A stretch of 64,000 nucleotides of DNA, taken from Simplicispira sp. 125 (GTDB taxonomy: Bacteria; Pseudomonadota; Gammaproteobacteria; Burkholderiales; Burkholderiaceae_C). The stretch is taken from the NCBI RefSeq assembly GCF_003096555.1, contig NZ_QEKM01000001.1:682001-746000 (forward strand). The letters are read 5' to 3'. Below are positions 9,741 through 19,189 of the stretch, one piece after another. Below the pieces are notes generated by a model. The model was given only the letters and a program-made list of their open reading frames with translations. It was not told the origin of the DNA and did no database searches. The position numbers and the translations under genes are program-made. Positions within the stretch are counted from its first letter, which is position 1. Every line of letters begins with the position of its first letter.

Positions 9741-11371
9741 CGACAGCATGGGGTAGCCCTCTGCTGCAAGTGCGTGGTCTGCGCGTGCGTTTTGGCGCGA
9801 AAGAAGTCGTTCGGGATGTTTGCTTCGACATCTCGCCAGGCGAAAAATTCGCACTGGTGGGCGAGTCGGGTTCGGGCAAAACCATTACAGCGCTCAGCCT
9901 GCTGCGCTTGGCGAGCGATGCCGTCTTGCAAGGCAGTGCCGTGTTCAAGGGCCGCGACCTGCTGGCGCTTTCTGAGCGCGAAATGCGCGGCGTGCGCGGC
10001 GGCGACATCGCCATGATTTTCCAGGAACCCATGACGGCGCTCAACCCGCTGATGACCGTGGGCCGACAAATCAGTGAAGTGCTGGAGCTGAAACAGGCGC
10101 TGTCGCAGGCACAGTCTTGGCAGTCCGCGATTGAATTGCTGGCAAGCACCGGCATCCCCGAGCCCGAGCGGCGGGCCGCGGCCTTCCCGCACCAGCTCTC
10201 GGGCGGGCAACGCCAGCGCGCCATGATTGCCATGGCCCTGGCCAGCCGACCGGCGCTGCTGCTGGCCGATGAACCCACTACTGCGCTCGACGTCACGCTG
10301 CGCGGCCAAATTCTCGACCTGCTGGCCGACCTGCAGCGCCAGACGGGCATGGCCGTGCTGCTCATCACGCACGACCTCAACCTGGTGCGCCGTTTTGCCG
10401 ACCGCGTGGCGGTGATGGAGCAGGGCGTTTTGGTGGAACAGGGGGTGGTGACCGATGTATTCGCAAACCCCCAACACGCCTACACGCGCCGCCTGATTGC
10501 CAGCCAGCCCCAGCGCGACGTGGTCGAAGAGGAGCCCGATGCGCACGCACAGGCTGTGCTGCGTGCGCACAACCTGCGCGTTGTTTATCCAACGCCTTTG
10601 CCGGGCGTGCGCGGGTGGTTCAAGAAAGGCGAGTTCATTGCTGTGGACGGAGCCGACATGTGCCTGCTCCCTGGTCGCACGCTGGGTGTGGTGGGTGAAT
10701 CGGGCTCGGGCAAGTCCACGCTCGCGCAGGCATTGCTGGGCCTGCTGCCGCACCAAGGCAGCGTGGAAGTGGCCGGAAGCGCCTGGCAGGCGCCAGCAGC
10801 GCGCAATACCCAGCACAACCAGCGCCTTCGCCAGCAGATCCAGGTGGTCTTCCAAGACCCGTTCTCGTCGCTCTCTCCACGCCTCACGGTGGAAGAAATT
10901 GTCGGCGAGGGTTTGCGTGTGCATGCGCCCGGTTTGCCTGCGGCCGACTTGCGCCAGCGGGTCGAAGCGGCGCTGCATGAGGTGGGTTTGAGCGAAGACC
11001 AGTTCCCCGGCCTGCTGGCGCGCTACCCGCACGAATTCTCGGGCGGCCAGCGCCAGCGCCTGGCCATTGCGCGCGCGCTCATCGTGCAGCCCCAGGTGCT
11101 GGTGCTCGACGAGCCGACCAGCGCGCTCGATGTCACCATCCAGCAGCAGGTGCTGGTCTTGCTGCAACGGCTGCAGCGTGAAAAGGGCCTGAGCTACGTG
11201 CTCATCACCCATGACGTGGATGTGATCCGCGCCATGGCGCACCAGGTCCTGGTGATGAAAGACGGTGAAATCGTTGAAAACGGCCCGGTGGCACAGGTGC
11301 TCGATGCGCCGCGCCACCCTTACACCCAGCGACTGGTGGCTGCTGCTGGCGTGGCTGATGCGAATTTTTAG
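9737..11371 (+). CDS. yejF: Dual-domain ABC transporter ATP-binding protein YejF
   Basis: The 544-residue protein contains two complete ABC ATPase domains. Domain 1 has Walker A GESGSGKT, signature LSGGQRQRAM and Walker B LLLADEPT. Domain 2 has GESGSGKS, FSGGQRQRLA and VLVLDEPTSA. Such fused ATPases energise YejBE import of peptides. Its ATG overlaps the yejE stop by four bases (ATGA), indicating translational coupling. It ends the operon; a dispersed repeat follows at once and no clear Rho-independent terminator is visible. Confidence 0.93.
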   Translation: MTTAWGSPLLQVRGLRVRFGAKEVVRDVCFDISPGEKFALVGESGSGKTITALSLLRLASDAVLQGSAVFKGRDLLALSEREMRGVRGGDIAMIFQEPMTALNPLMTVGRQISEVLELKQALSQAQSWQSAIELLASTGIPEPERRAAAFPHQLSGGQRQRAMIAMALASRPALLLADEPTTALDVTLRGQILDLLADLQRQTGMAVLLITHDLNLVRRFADRVAVMEQGVLVEQGVVTDVFANPQHAYTRRLIASQPQRDVVEEEPDAHAQAVLRAHNLRVVYPTPLPGVRGWFKKGEFIAVDGADMCLLPGRTLGVVGESGSGKSTLAQALLGLLPHQGSVEVAGSAWQAPAARNTQHNQRLRQQIQVVFQDPFSSLSPRLTVEEIVGEGLRVHAPGLPAADLRQRVEAALHEVGLSEDQFPGLLARYPHEFSGGQRQRLAIARALIVQPQVLVLDEPTSALDVTIQQQVLVLLQRLQREKGLSYVLITHDVDVIRAMAHQVLVMKDGEIVENGPVAQVLDAPRHPYTQRLVAAAGVADANF

Positions 11372-11377
11372 AGAAAA

Positions 11378-11431
11378 ATGACTCTAAGGCTTATACAGTA
11401 AGCGCTGACAGCTATTAAAAATATAGTTGCA
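11378..11431 (+). repeat. Dispersed AT-rich repeat, copy 3
   Basis: TGACTCTAAGGCTTATACAG, then AAGCGCTGACAGCTATTAAA, match the repeat family. It lies seven bases after the yejF stop, in the forward orientation, between yejF and the convergent lipocalin gene. Confidence 0.65.
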
Positions 11432-11446
11432 GCAGAGCGGTTTTTT

Positions 11447-12022
11447 TCAGTCTGTGGTGCTCGCACCCTCTTGCGGCACCCACAGGACCTGCTGCTCATC
11501 CACGCCCAGTGCACGGGCCTGATCCATGAGTTTGTCTTTGACATCCTGGGCCAGTGTGGGTGTGCGCGACAGGATCCAGAAGTAATCCAGGCTGGAGCCG
11601 ACCACCATCGCCCACTGGTACTGCGGGTCGAGCGCCACCACGTTGTAGCCGCCATAAAACGGGCCAAAGAACGACACCTTCAGCGCCGCTTGCGTGGGCG
11701 CACCCACAAAGCGAGCCTTGCCTGTCGACTGCTTCCACTGCCGTCGCTCGGGATCAAAGCCCCGGTTGACCACGCGGATCGTGCCGTCGTCGTTGCGGCG
11801 GTAGTCGGCGCCGGTGCGCACCAGGCCTTTTTCAAAAATATGGTCGATGCGCGCGACCTCGTACCAGTGGCCCGCGTAGCGGTCCACATCAAAGTCCACC
11901 GGCTGTATGCCCGGCGGCACGCGCGTGGCGCAGGCGCTCAGCGCCAGAACGCAAATCAGTGCGCCGCCGCCCAGGACAAGGGGCAGCCAGGGGGCGCGGC
12001 GCAGAGGGGGAGGCAAATGCAT
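11447..12022 (-). CDS. blc: Outer-membrane lipoprotein, lipocalin family (Blc)
   Basis: The 191-residue protein has a signal peptide ending in the lipobox LSAC. It then carries the lipocalin signature DRYAGHWYEVARIDHIFEKG (G-x-W), the second motif around YGGYNVVALDPQYQWAMV, and a C-terminal YFWILSRTP. Blc-type lipocalins sit on the outer membrane and bind lysophospholipids or fatty acids under stress. ATG 12022 is taken as the start because it begins the signal peptide; the frame is open further upstream to 12214 but that stretch reads as low-complexity. GAGAG precedes the ATG. Confidence 0.9.
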   Translation of the reverse strand: MHLPPPLRRAPWLPLVLGGGALICVLALSACATRVPPGIQPVDFDVDRYAGHWYEVARIDHIFEKGLVRTGADYRRNDDGTIRVVNRGFDPERRQWKQSTGKARFVGAPTQAALKVSFFGPFYGGYNVVALDPQYQWAMVVGSSLDYFWILSRTPTLAQDVKDKLMDQARALGVDEQQVLWVPQEGASTTD

Positions 12023-12231
12023 GGGTGCTCTCTTTGTCGATGTGTTGTGCACAGGCGCCAAAAGCAGCGCATGCCTGACTTTAGGCGGGCCGCCAAACAG
12101 TGCCTGTAGGCCGACGCTGGCATTCGATGTCAGGCAGGGCGGGGCTGCAGCGCTGGTGGGTGCGGGTAAGCTAGCGCCTGCAGGGCGTGCAAAGGGTGCA
12201 TGCCTTGCCGTCACTCAGGCAGCCATAGACC

Positions 12232-13200
12232 ATGCAATTCAACGACCTCGCAGACAGCCACGAAGACACCGAACACAGCCGCGCAGAGCGCACGGCCGCT
12301 GCGTCGCGCAGCACCTGGGTGAGCGTGGGGGTCAACCTGGTGCTTTCCAGCATCCAGATCGTGGTGGGCGTTTTTTCCAAATCGCAAGGCCTGATTGCCG
12401 ACGGCATTCACTCGCTGTCCGACCTGGTGGCCGACTTCGTGGTGCTGTTTGCCAACCACCATGCCCAGAAAGAGGCCGACGAGGAGCACCCCTACGGCCA
12501 TCAGCGCTTTGAAACCGCCGCCTCACTGGTGCTGGGCCTGTTGCTGCTGGGCGTGGGCGTAGGCATGCTGTGGCAGGCCGCCATCAAGCTGGAAAACCCC
12601 GCCGAAGTGCCCAAGGTGCACGTGATGGCCCTGTGGGTGGCTGGCGCGGCGCTGGTGGGCAAAGAGCTTTTGTTTCGCTACATGCTGGCGGTGGCCAAGC
12701 GCGTCAAGTCGAGCATGCTGGTGGCCAATGCCTGGCATGCCCGCTCGGATGCGGCCTCGTCGCTGGTGGTGGGGATCGGCATTGCCGGCAACCTGATGGG
12801 CTACCCGCTCCTGGATCCGATTGCGGCGTTGATCGTCGGTTTTATGGTGGCCAAAATGGGCTGGGAGTTTGGCTGGGACGCGCTGCACGACCTGATGGAC
12901 CGCTCGGTGGACGAGCAGGAGGTGCAGGCCATCCGCCAAACGCTGCTCGACACCCCAGGTGTGAGTGGCGTACACGATGTGCGTACACGCAAAATGGGCG
13001 ACATGGTCGTGGTGGATGCGCACCTGGAGGTCAACGCCGCGCTCACTGTCGAGGCAGGTCACGACATTGCCGTACTGGCGCGCCAGCGGGTGCTGCAAAG
13101 GCACCGCGTGCTCAACCTGATGACCCATGTGGACCCCTGGCGCAAGCCCGATCTGGACCATGCGCCGCTGCCCGTGCGCGGCAGTACCGCACAAGAGTAA
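12232..13200 (+). CDS. Cation diffusion facilitator (CDF) metal efflux transporter
   Basis: The 322-residue product has about six membrane segments and the CDF metal site: D-GIHSLSD in the second helix (LIADGIHSLSDLVADF) and HARSD in the fifth (NAWHARSDAASS), followed by a cytoplasmic ferredoxin-like domain (DVRTRKMGDMVVVDAHLEVN). It exports Zn2+, Fe2+ or other divalent metals in exchange for protons. The HSLSD/HARSD pattern cannot distinguish the metal. It is divergent from the lipocalin gene and convergent with the P-type ATPase gene. Confidence 0.9.
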   Translation: MQFNDLADSHEDTEHSRAERTAAASRSTWVSVGVNLVLSSIQIVVGVFSKSQGLIADGIHSLSDLVADFVVLFANHHAQKEADEEHPYGHQRFETAASLVLGLLLLGVGVGMLWQAAIKLENPAEVPKVHVMALWVAGAALVGKELLFRYMLAVAKRVKSSMLVANAWHARSDAASSLVVGIGIAGNLMGYPLLDPIAALIVGFMVAKMGWEFGWDALHDLMDRSVDEQEVQAIRQTLLDTPGVSGVHDVRTRKMGDMVVVDAHLEVNAALTVEAGHDIAVLARQRVLQRHRVLNLMTHVDPWRKPDLDHAPLPVRGSTAQE

Positions 13201-13238
13201 GCCGCCCCGCACCGCAGGGCGCGGCTGTGCCTCGCGGG

Positions 13239-15935
13239 TCAGGTGGTGGCGGGCGGTGCGAGCCGGTTGCGGCGCCAGCGCAGGCCCACGGTGCGCACCA
13301 GCTCCAGCCAGGCCAGGCACAGCGCGATCAGCACGGCGGCCGCGGCCAGGCCCTGGCGGCCGGGTAGCTCCAGCCCCATGAGTGCGCGCAGCCACGGGAT
13401 GCCCAGCACGGCCAGCAGCAGCAAGCCCATGCCGGCGGCCATGCCCCACAGCCAGGGGTTGCGGTCGGTGAAGCCAAACCAGGCAGGGCGCGAGAGGTCA
13501 CGGTTGGCCCAGATGAGCAGCATCACGCCCAGCACCAGCGTGCCAAACACCACGCTGCGACCTTGTGCATGGCTCCAGCCCTGGTCGATCAGCCAGGCCT
13601 GCCCGGCCAGCAGAACAGCCGCCATGCCGAGGCCCTGCAATACCGAGTAGAGCAGCGGCGCGGCTGCAAACGGCGAATCAGCCACCGGGCGCGGCGCGCG
13701 CTCCATCAGGTCCTCGGCCTCGGGCTCAGCCTCGAAAACGATGGAGCAGGCCGGGTCGATCAGCAGCTCCAGCAGCACAATGTGCACCGGCAGCAGCAGC
13801 ACCGGCCAGTGCAGCAGCGTGGGCACCAGCGCCAAGGCGATGATGGGAATATGCACGGCGAACACGAAGCGCACCGCCTTGCGGATGTTGTCGTCAATGC
13901 GCCGACCCTGTCGGATGGCGGCCACGATGCTGGCAAAACTGTCGTCCAGCAGCACCAGTGCGGCGGCTTCGCGCGCTACGTCGGTGCCGCGCTCGCCCAT
14001 GGCGATGCCCACGTCGGCGGCCTTGAGGGCGGGGGCGTCGTTCACACCGTCGCCCGTCATGGCGACCACCTCGCCCGAGACGCGCAGCAGTTGCACCAGG
14101 CGCAGCTTGTGCTGGGGCTTGAGGCGTGCGCACAGGTCCACATGTTGCAGGCGCTGGCGCAGGGTGGCATCGTTCATGGCCTCCATCTCGGCGCCGGTGA
14201 TGACGTCGGGGCGCTCCGACAGTCCCACCTGCTGCGCGATGGCACGGGCCGTGGCGGGGTGGTCGCCCGTCATCATGATCACGCGCACGCCGGCGCGCCG
14301 GCATTCGGCCAGGGCGGTGGGCACTTCGGGGCGCGCTGGGTCGGCCAGTGCGACCAGGCCCAGGAATTCAAAGTCGAAATCGTGCTGGCTCTGCGGCCAC
14401 GGCGGGGCGCCGTCCTGGCCCGATGGGGCCGCGTTCCAGCGCCCGCACGCCACCCCCAGCATGCGCAGGCCGCGCTCGGCCATGGCTTCTACCTGGCGCT
14501 GGATGGCGGCTCTTTGGTCGGTGCCAAGGTGGCACAGGTCGGCCACGGCTTCGGGCGCGCCCTTGGTCGCCAAAAGATATTGCGCAGGGCGGGTGCTGGC
14601 AAACACCCGCGTCATGGCCAAGATTTCGCCCGACAGCGCGTATTCAAAGGTTGGCTCGCGCCCGTCGTGTACGTGCTCGGTGCCGGCCAGCCACTGGTGG
14701 CCAAAGTGCTGAATGGCCTTTTCCATCGGGTCGAACGGGTCGCCTGGCGTGGCCAGCATGGCGAATTCGACCAGGCGGTGGAATTCCTCGGGCAATTCCT
14801 CGGGCCTGTCGCTGGCGCCTTCGGGCGTGAACTGCGCTTCCGCCGTCTGCAGTGCTGCGACGGCCATGCGGTTGGTGGTGAGCGTGCCGGTCTTGTCCAC
14901 CGCCAGCACCGTGATGGCGCCCAGCGCTTCGACGGCGGTGATGCGCCGCGTCAGCACTTTTTGCTGCGAAATACGCCACGCACCCAGCGCCAGAAACACG
15001 GTGAGGATGACGGGGATTTCTTCGGGCAGGATGGCCATGGCCAGGGCAATGCCCGAGAGCAGGCTCTCGAGCATAGGCCGGCCATTCCACCCCCAGTTCA
15101 GCAAGATTTGAGCGCTGGCCAGCACCAAGGCGCCTGCACCCAGCCGGCGCACCAGTTTGCGCGAACCCTCTTGCAACGCGGACACCGCCTCGGTGGTAGC
15201 GGCCAGGTCGGCGCCGATGCTTCCTACGGCCGTGTGGGCGGCGGTGGCCTGCACCTGCGCCACGCCCACGCCGCGGGTCACTACGGTGCTGGCGAACAAC
15301 ATAGCCCCCACGCTTGCCACTTCGTGTGCTGCGCTGCCCTCCAAGGGGGCTGGCCTGGCTTGGGGCGGCCCGGCGCTGGCGGCCGTTGCCCCCGCGCTGG
15401 CAGAGCCCTGTGCGCCTTGCGCAGCAGGCAGTTTGGCCACGGGCACTGCCTCACCCGTCAGCAGCGATTCGTCCACTTCCAGCAAGCCTTCCAGTAGTTG
15501 TGCGTCGGCGGCGATGCGGTCGCCCTCATGCAGCACCAGCAGGTCGCCGCACACCACGTCGCGCCCGGCAATGCGCTGCTCTTGTCCGTCTCGGATGACC
15601 AGTGCGCGCGGGGCAGACAGGTCGCGCAGCGATTCGAGTGCGCGCTGCGTTTTGCGCTCCTGCACCAGCGTGATGCCAATCACCACGAACACGAAACTGA
15701 GCAAGAAGATCGCCTCGGCGCGGTCGCCTAGCGCCAGGTAGATGCCGCCTGCGGCCAGCAGCATGAGGAACATGGGCTCGGTCAGCACATCGCGAACGAT
15801 GGCGAAGGTGGTCTTGGGTGCGCTGCCGGGCAGCAGATTCGGGCCCTCTTGGGCCAGGAGGCGCGCTGCCTCGGCGGCGCTCAGGCCGGTTTGGGGTGGC
15901 ATTGTGCCGGGTGGGGGGGCTTGGTTGGCGGGCAT
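13239..15935 (-). CDS. P-type cation-transporting ATPase (P2-like)
   Basis: The 898-residue protein has the P-type motifs in order: TGEAVPV (about residue 160), the membrane PEEIPVIL motif, the phosphorylated DKTGTLTTN (about 345), MMTGDHPATA, MTGDGVNDAPALK (about 628), and a C-terminal six-helix bundle. The N-terminal cation-ATPase domain and PEEIP sequence place it with P2-type or related pumps; the cation (Ca2+, Mn2+ or other) is not assignable. Residues around 165-208 are an Ala/Gly-rich insert between TGEAVPV and FASTVVTRG, partly encoded by a dispersed DNA repeat. It starts MPANQAPPPG at 15935 after AGAGAAAA. Confidence 0.88.
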   Translation of the reverse strand: MPANQAPPPGTMPPQTGLSAAEAARLLAQEGPNLLPGSAPKTTFAIVRDVLTEPMFLMLLAAGGIYLALGDRAEAIFLLSFVFVVIGITLVQERKTQRALESLRDLSAPRALVIRDGQEQRIAGRDVVCGDLLVLHEGDRIAADAQLLEGLLEVDESLLTGEAVPVAKLPAAQGAQGSASAGATAASAGPPQARPAPLEGSAAHEVASVGAMLFASTVVTRGVGVAQVQATAAHTAVGSIGADLAATTEAVSALQEGSRKLVRRLGAGALVLASAQILLNWGWNGRPMLESLLSGIALAMAILPEEIPVILTVFLALGAWRISQQKVLTRRITAVEALGAITVLAVDKTGTLTTNRMAVAALQTAEAQFTPEGASDRPEELPEEFHRLVEFAMLATPGDPFDPMEKAIQHFGHQWLAGTEHVHDGREPTFEYALSGEILAMTRVFASTRPAQYLLATKGAPEAVADLCHLGTDQRAAIQRQVEAMAERGLRMLGVACGRWNAAPSGQDGAPPWPQSQHDFDFEFLGLVALADPARPEVPTALAECRRAGVRVIMMTGDHPATARAIAQQVGLSERPDVITGAEMEAMNDATLRQRLQHVDLCARLKPQHKLRLVQLLRVSGEVVAMTGDGVNDAPALKAADVGIAMGERGTDVAREAAALVLLDDSFASIVAAIRQGRRIDDNIRKAVRFVFAVHIPIIALALVPTLLHWPVLLLPVHIVLLELLIDPACSIVFEAEPEAEDLMERAPRPVADSPFAAAPLLYSVLQGLGMAAVLLAGQAWLIDQGWSHAQGRSVVFGTLVLGVMLLIWANRDLSRPAWFGFTDRNPWLWGMAAGMGLLLLAVLGIPWLRALMGLELPGRQGLAAAAVLIALCLAWLELVRTVGLRWRRNRLAPPATT
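15311..15372. repeat. GC-rich dispersed repeat fused in frame into the P-type ATPase gene
   Basis: The + strand reads CTTCGTGTGCTGCGCTGCCC then TCCAAGGGGGCTGGCCTGGC and TTGGGGCGGCCCGGC. This looks like an intergenic repeat of the kind found between Comamonadaceae genes (a recollection, not a search). On the coding strand it yields residues about 188-208, GPPQARPAPLEGSAAHEV, inside a loop that is short in other P-type ATPases. No stop or frameshift results. Confidence 0.5.
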
Positions 15936-16253
15936 CGTGATTTTTCTCTGGGCCAGGGTACACAGCTTTCGGCCCTAACAATCCAGGGTGTGGTCTGTTG
16001 CCAGTGTAGACAGGCCGCCAGAGGGGGGGATCTGGCGATTTTTAGAATTTAGATGAAATAGGCCTCAAACGCTTGTCTATCAAGCGCAAGCAGCTATTGT
16101 TTTTATATTTTCGATGCTGTCGCCAAAGCAGATGGCCTTGCACGGCGAAGGAAAAACGAACGCAATGGACCAGTGCGTGCCAGAGCCGCCGCTTGAACCG
16201 CGACCACGCGCCGGTGGTGCCCGCGCAAGCCGTGGACGTTTTACTATCGCGGC
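15936..16253. other. Divergent intergenic region, ATPase/RNB ribonuclease
   Basis: This 318-base gap between divergent genes holds no convincing ORF. A copy of the AT-rich repeat (copy 4) lies at 16052-16110, with GGCCTCAAACGCTTGTCTAT followed by CAAGCGCAAGCAGCTATTGT. A TACTAT box at 16242-16247 ends seven bases before the ribonuclease ATG, which would make that mRNA leaderless, but no matching -35 box is visible. Confidence 0.5.
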
Positions 16254-17795
16254 ATGAGTGATACCCCCAACGACCCAACTGCCGCCCTCGCATCCACCGC
16301 CACCATTGCCCGCCGCAGCGATCTGGTGCGGCTTGCCGTGGTGGCCATGCAGGCACATGGACTGGCCCCTGAGTTCTCTGCCGACGCACTGGCCGAAATG
16401 GCGGCCATTGCCGGTCCGTCGCAGGAGTCGGGCGCCGGTATCGAGGACATGCGCGCGCTGCTGTGGTGCTCGATTGACGACGATGATTCGCAGGACATCG
16501 ACCAGTTGAGCGTCTGCCACGAAGCAAAAGACGGCTGGCGCGTGCTGGTCGCCATTGCCGATGTCGATGCGCTGGTGCACAAAGACTCGGCCATCGACCT
16601 GCATGCGCAGGTCAACACTGCTTCGGTCTATACCGCAGCGCGCGTGTTTCCCATGCTGCCCGAGCGGCTCTCCACCGACCTGACCTCGCTGGGTGCGCAC
16701 AAGGATCGCCTGGCCATCGTCACAGAAATGGTGGTGGACGCGCAGGGGCAGGTGAGCAGTTTCAGAATCTGCCGTGCCCAGGTGCGCAACCAGGCCAAGC
16801 TGGCCTACGACTCGCTCGCGGCCTGGCTGGACGGCAATGGCGAGCTGCCCGCTGCCGCCCGCGCAGTACCCGGTATGGATGCGCAGCTGCGAGGTCAGGA
16901 CGCTGCCGCCCAGGCGCTGCGCAAACGCCGCACCGCACACGGTGCGCTGCAGTTCGAAACTTTTGAGGCGCGCGCCCAGGTGCAAGGCGAGCAGGTGGTC
17001 GCCATCCTCCAGCGTGCGCACAACCGCGCGCGCCAGCTGATCGAAGAATTCATGGTGGCGACCAACATTTGCACCGCGCAGTTTCTGGAGAAACACGGTG
17101 GCCTGGCCATGCGCCGCGTGGTGCGCTCGCCCGAGCGCTGGAGCCGCGTGGTCGAGGTGGCCAAAAAATTGGGCGACACATTGCCCGCCGAGCCCGACGC
17201 GAAAGCACTGGAAGCCTTTCTGGAGCGCCGCCGCGAGGCCGACCCGCTGCGCTTTCCCGACCTGTCGCTCACCATCGTGCAGTTGATGGGCGCGGGCGAA
17301 TACGTGGTTGAAGATGCCCAGCCTGGCGCCCCGGTGGACCATTCGAAAACCGTGGCGGTCGAAGACTATGGCCATTTTGGCCTGGCGATTCGGGACTACG
17401 CACACTCGACCGCGCCCAACCGCCGCTACCCCGATCTCATCAGCCACCGGCTGGTCAAGGCCGTGCTGGCGAGCCTGCATTCGCCCTACAGCGTGCCTGA
17501 GCTGCAGGCCCTGGCCGAGCACTGCAACCGCCAGGAAAGCGCTGCCAAAAAAGTGGAACGAAGCCTGCGCAAATCCGAGGCTGCGCTGTTCTTGCAAGAC
17601 AAGAGGGGTGCCGAGTTCGACGCCATCGTCACCGGCAAAAACAACCGGGGCACTTGGGTGCGCACGCTTGTGCCACCGGTTGAGGGAAAGCTGATGAATG
17701 CCGGGCCCGAGGTCGACGTGGGCGAGAAGCTGCGCGTCAAGCTGATCAGCACCGATGTGGCCCAGGGATTTATCGACTTTGCGCCCAGCCCGTGA
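16254..17795 (+). CDS. RNB-domain ribonuclease (RNase II/R-like), copy 1
   Basis: The 513-residue protein is essentially one RNB exoribonuclease domain: the Mg2+-binding aspartate cluster CSIDDDDSQDIDQL, PMLPERLSTDLTSL, the C-terminal HSTAPNRRYPDLISHRLVKA signature, and a short S1-like tail (EVDVGEKLRVKLISTD). It lacks the N-terminal cold-shock domains of full RNase II/R. It would degrade single-stranded RNA 3' to 5'. A closely similar gene (19190-20662) lies 1.4 kb downstream. No ribosome-binding site is obvious before ATG 16254. Confidence 0.87.
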   Translation: MSDTPNDPTAALASTATIARRSDLVRLAVVAMQAHGLAPEFSADALAEMAAIAGPSQESGAGIEDMRALLWCSIDDDDSQDIDQLSVCHEAKDGWRVLVAIADVDALVHKDSAIDLHAQVNTASVYTAARVFPMLPERLSTDLTSLGAHKDRLAIVTEMVVDAQGQVSSFRICRAQVRNQAKLAYDSLAAWLDGNGELPAAARAVPGMDAQLRGQDAAAQALRKRRTAHGALQFETFEARAQVQGEQVVAILQRAHNRARQLIEEFMVATNICTAQFLEKHGGLAMRRVVRSPERWSRVVEVAKKLGDTLPAEPDAKALEAFLERRREADPLRFPDLSLTIVQLMGAGEYVVEDAQPGAPVDHSKTVAVEDYGHFGLAIRDYAHSTAPNRRYPDLISHRLVKAVLASLHSPYSVPELQALAEHCNRQESAAKKVERSLRKSEAALFLQDKRGAEFDAIVTGKNNRGTWVRTLVPPVEGKLMNAGPEVDVGEKLRVKLISTDVAQGFIDFAPSP

Positions 17796-17830
17796 GGCAT
17801 TGAGCGTCACACTCAGCATGCTGACAGCTT

Positions 17831-17890
17831 GAATGAAAAGTGGCTCTAACGCTTTCTGGATAAGCGGGAGCAGCTATGATTTAAAGAGTT
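17831..17890 (+). repeat. Dispersed AT-rich repeat, copy 5
   Basis: TGGCTCTAACGCTTTCTGGA, then TAAGCGGGAGCAGCTATGAT, is one of the better-preserved members of the family. It lies about 35 bases after the RNB gene stop in forward orientation. Confidence 0.7.
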
Positions 17891-17944
17891 TCCTTGCCCA
17901 TGGCGCCTGCGCGCTGCCCGAGCCACACAAACCCAGATCGCGCT

Positions 17945-19168
17945 ATGCCATCCCTTCCATCCAACGATCAGGCTGCCCCGCAGCCCCATCCAGGTAAGCG
18001 CATGCCCCAGGTGCACCCCGATGTGCTCAAACTCGGCCTGGTGAGTTTTCTCACCGACCTGAGCTCGGAGATGATTTTCTCGGTGTTCGCCGTGTTCTTC
18101 ACCACGGTCGCCGGGGCGTCGAGTGCGCTGCTGGGGCTCATCGAAGGGCTGGCCGATTTCTCTGCCTCGTCGCTCAACTACCTTGCTGGATGGTTGTCGG
18201 ACCGCACTGGCCAGCGCAAATGGTTCGCGACCGCAGGCTATGGGTTTTCGGCGCTGGCCAAGATGATTTTGCTGGTGTCCTCGTCCATCACCGGGCTGGC
18301 CGCGTTCCGCGTCATCGAGCGCCTGGGCAAAGGCTTTCGCGGGCCACCGCGCGATGCCTGGCTGGTGTCGGTGGCCGGTGAGTCCTCGCGCGGTTTTGCG
18401 CTGGGGGTCCACAAGGCGCTGGACAAATCGGGCGCCGTATTCGGCCCCCTGGTGGCCTACGGTTTGTTGAAGTGGCTGGGCGAATCGGCCAGCACCTACA
18501 GTGTGCTGTTCCTGGTGGCTGTCGTGCCTGCGGTGCTGGGCGTTGTGGTGCTTACGCTGATCCACAACCCGCCGGGCCAGCCCCACCCGCGCGAGAGCCT
18601 GCATGAGAACTGGCAGCAACTCAGCCCCGGTTTCAAGCGCTTTCTGCTGCCCGCCGGTGTGTTTGCGTTGGCCTACTTCAGCCTGGGTTTCTTTTTGCTG
18701 CGCGCGCACGGCGTGGGCTTTAGCCTGACGGATGTGGTGCTGCTTTACGCCCTGTTCAACACCACCTGCGTGGTGGCCGCGCCGCTGGTGGGCCACCTGG
18801 GCGACCGGGTGGGGCGCAGCCGCATCGTGTTGCTGGGCTACGCCGTGTACGCCGGCCTGAACCTGTGGATGGTGTTTGCCAGCACGCGCTGGGAGATGGT
18901 GGCCGTGTTCTGTCTTTATGGCGTGTTCTATGCGATTGAAGAGTCGCAGAGCAAGGCCTTCATTGCCGACATCGAGCCCGAGCGCCGCGCTACGGCCATG
19001 GGGGCTTACAACTTCGTCACCGGGACTTTGTACCTGCCGGCCTCGCTGGTGGCAGGGGCGCTGTGGACGGTGTCTCCTAGCCTTGCCTTTGGCTTGGCCA
19101 CCGCGTTGGCGTTGGCGGCCATGGTGATTTTTGTGCGCGTGCGGCCTGCCGCGCATCCCATGCGCTGA
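17945..19168 (+). CDS. MFS transporter
   Basis: The 407-residue protein has 11-12 membrane segments and major facilitator features: GWLSDRTGQRKWFATAGY matches the loop 2-3 motif, with a second copy at GHLGDRVGRSRIVLLGYAVY. RVIERLGKGFRGPPRDAWLV resembles a subgroup of uncharacterised MFS proteins. The substrate is unknown. Start choice is uncertain: ATG 17945 is used, but ATG 18002 (MPQVHPDVLKLG) begins nearer the first helix. It lies between two RNB ribonuclease paralogs on the same strand. Confidence 0.85.
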   Translation: MPSLPSNDQAAPQPHPGKRMPQVHPDVLKLGLVSFLTDLSSEMIFSVFAVFFTTVAGASSALLGLIEGLADFSASSLNYLAGWLSDRTGQRKWFATAGYGFSALAKMILLVSSSITGLAAFRVIERLGKGFRGPPRDAWLVSVAGESSRGFALGVHKALDKSGAVFGPLVAYGLLKWLGESASTYSVLFLVAVVPAVLGVVVLTLIHNPPGQPHPRESLHENWQQLSPGFKRFLLPAGVFALAYFSLGFFLLRAHGVGFSLTDVVLLYALFNTTCVVAAPLVGHLGDRVGRSRIVLLGYAVYAGLNLWMVFASTRWEMVAVFCLYGVFYAIEESQSKAFIADIEPERRATAMGAYNFVTGTLYLPASLVAGALWTVSPSLAFGLATALALAAMVIFVRVRPAAHPMR

Positions 19169-19189
19169 CGACTGCCCTACAGTGACACC

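Noticed and set aside
9410..11317. 635-codon minus-strand frame opposite yejE/yejF
   Set aside because: Antisense shadow of two well-supported ABC transporter genes; no recognisable domains.
13563..15497. 644-codon open frame on the + strand across the P-type ATPase gene
   Set aside because: It is antisense to a gene with all P-type motifs; long antisense frames are common in GC-rich DNA, and its translation is low-complexity His/Gly/Arg-rich.
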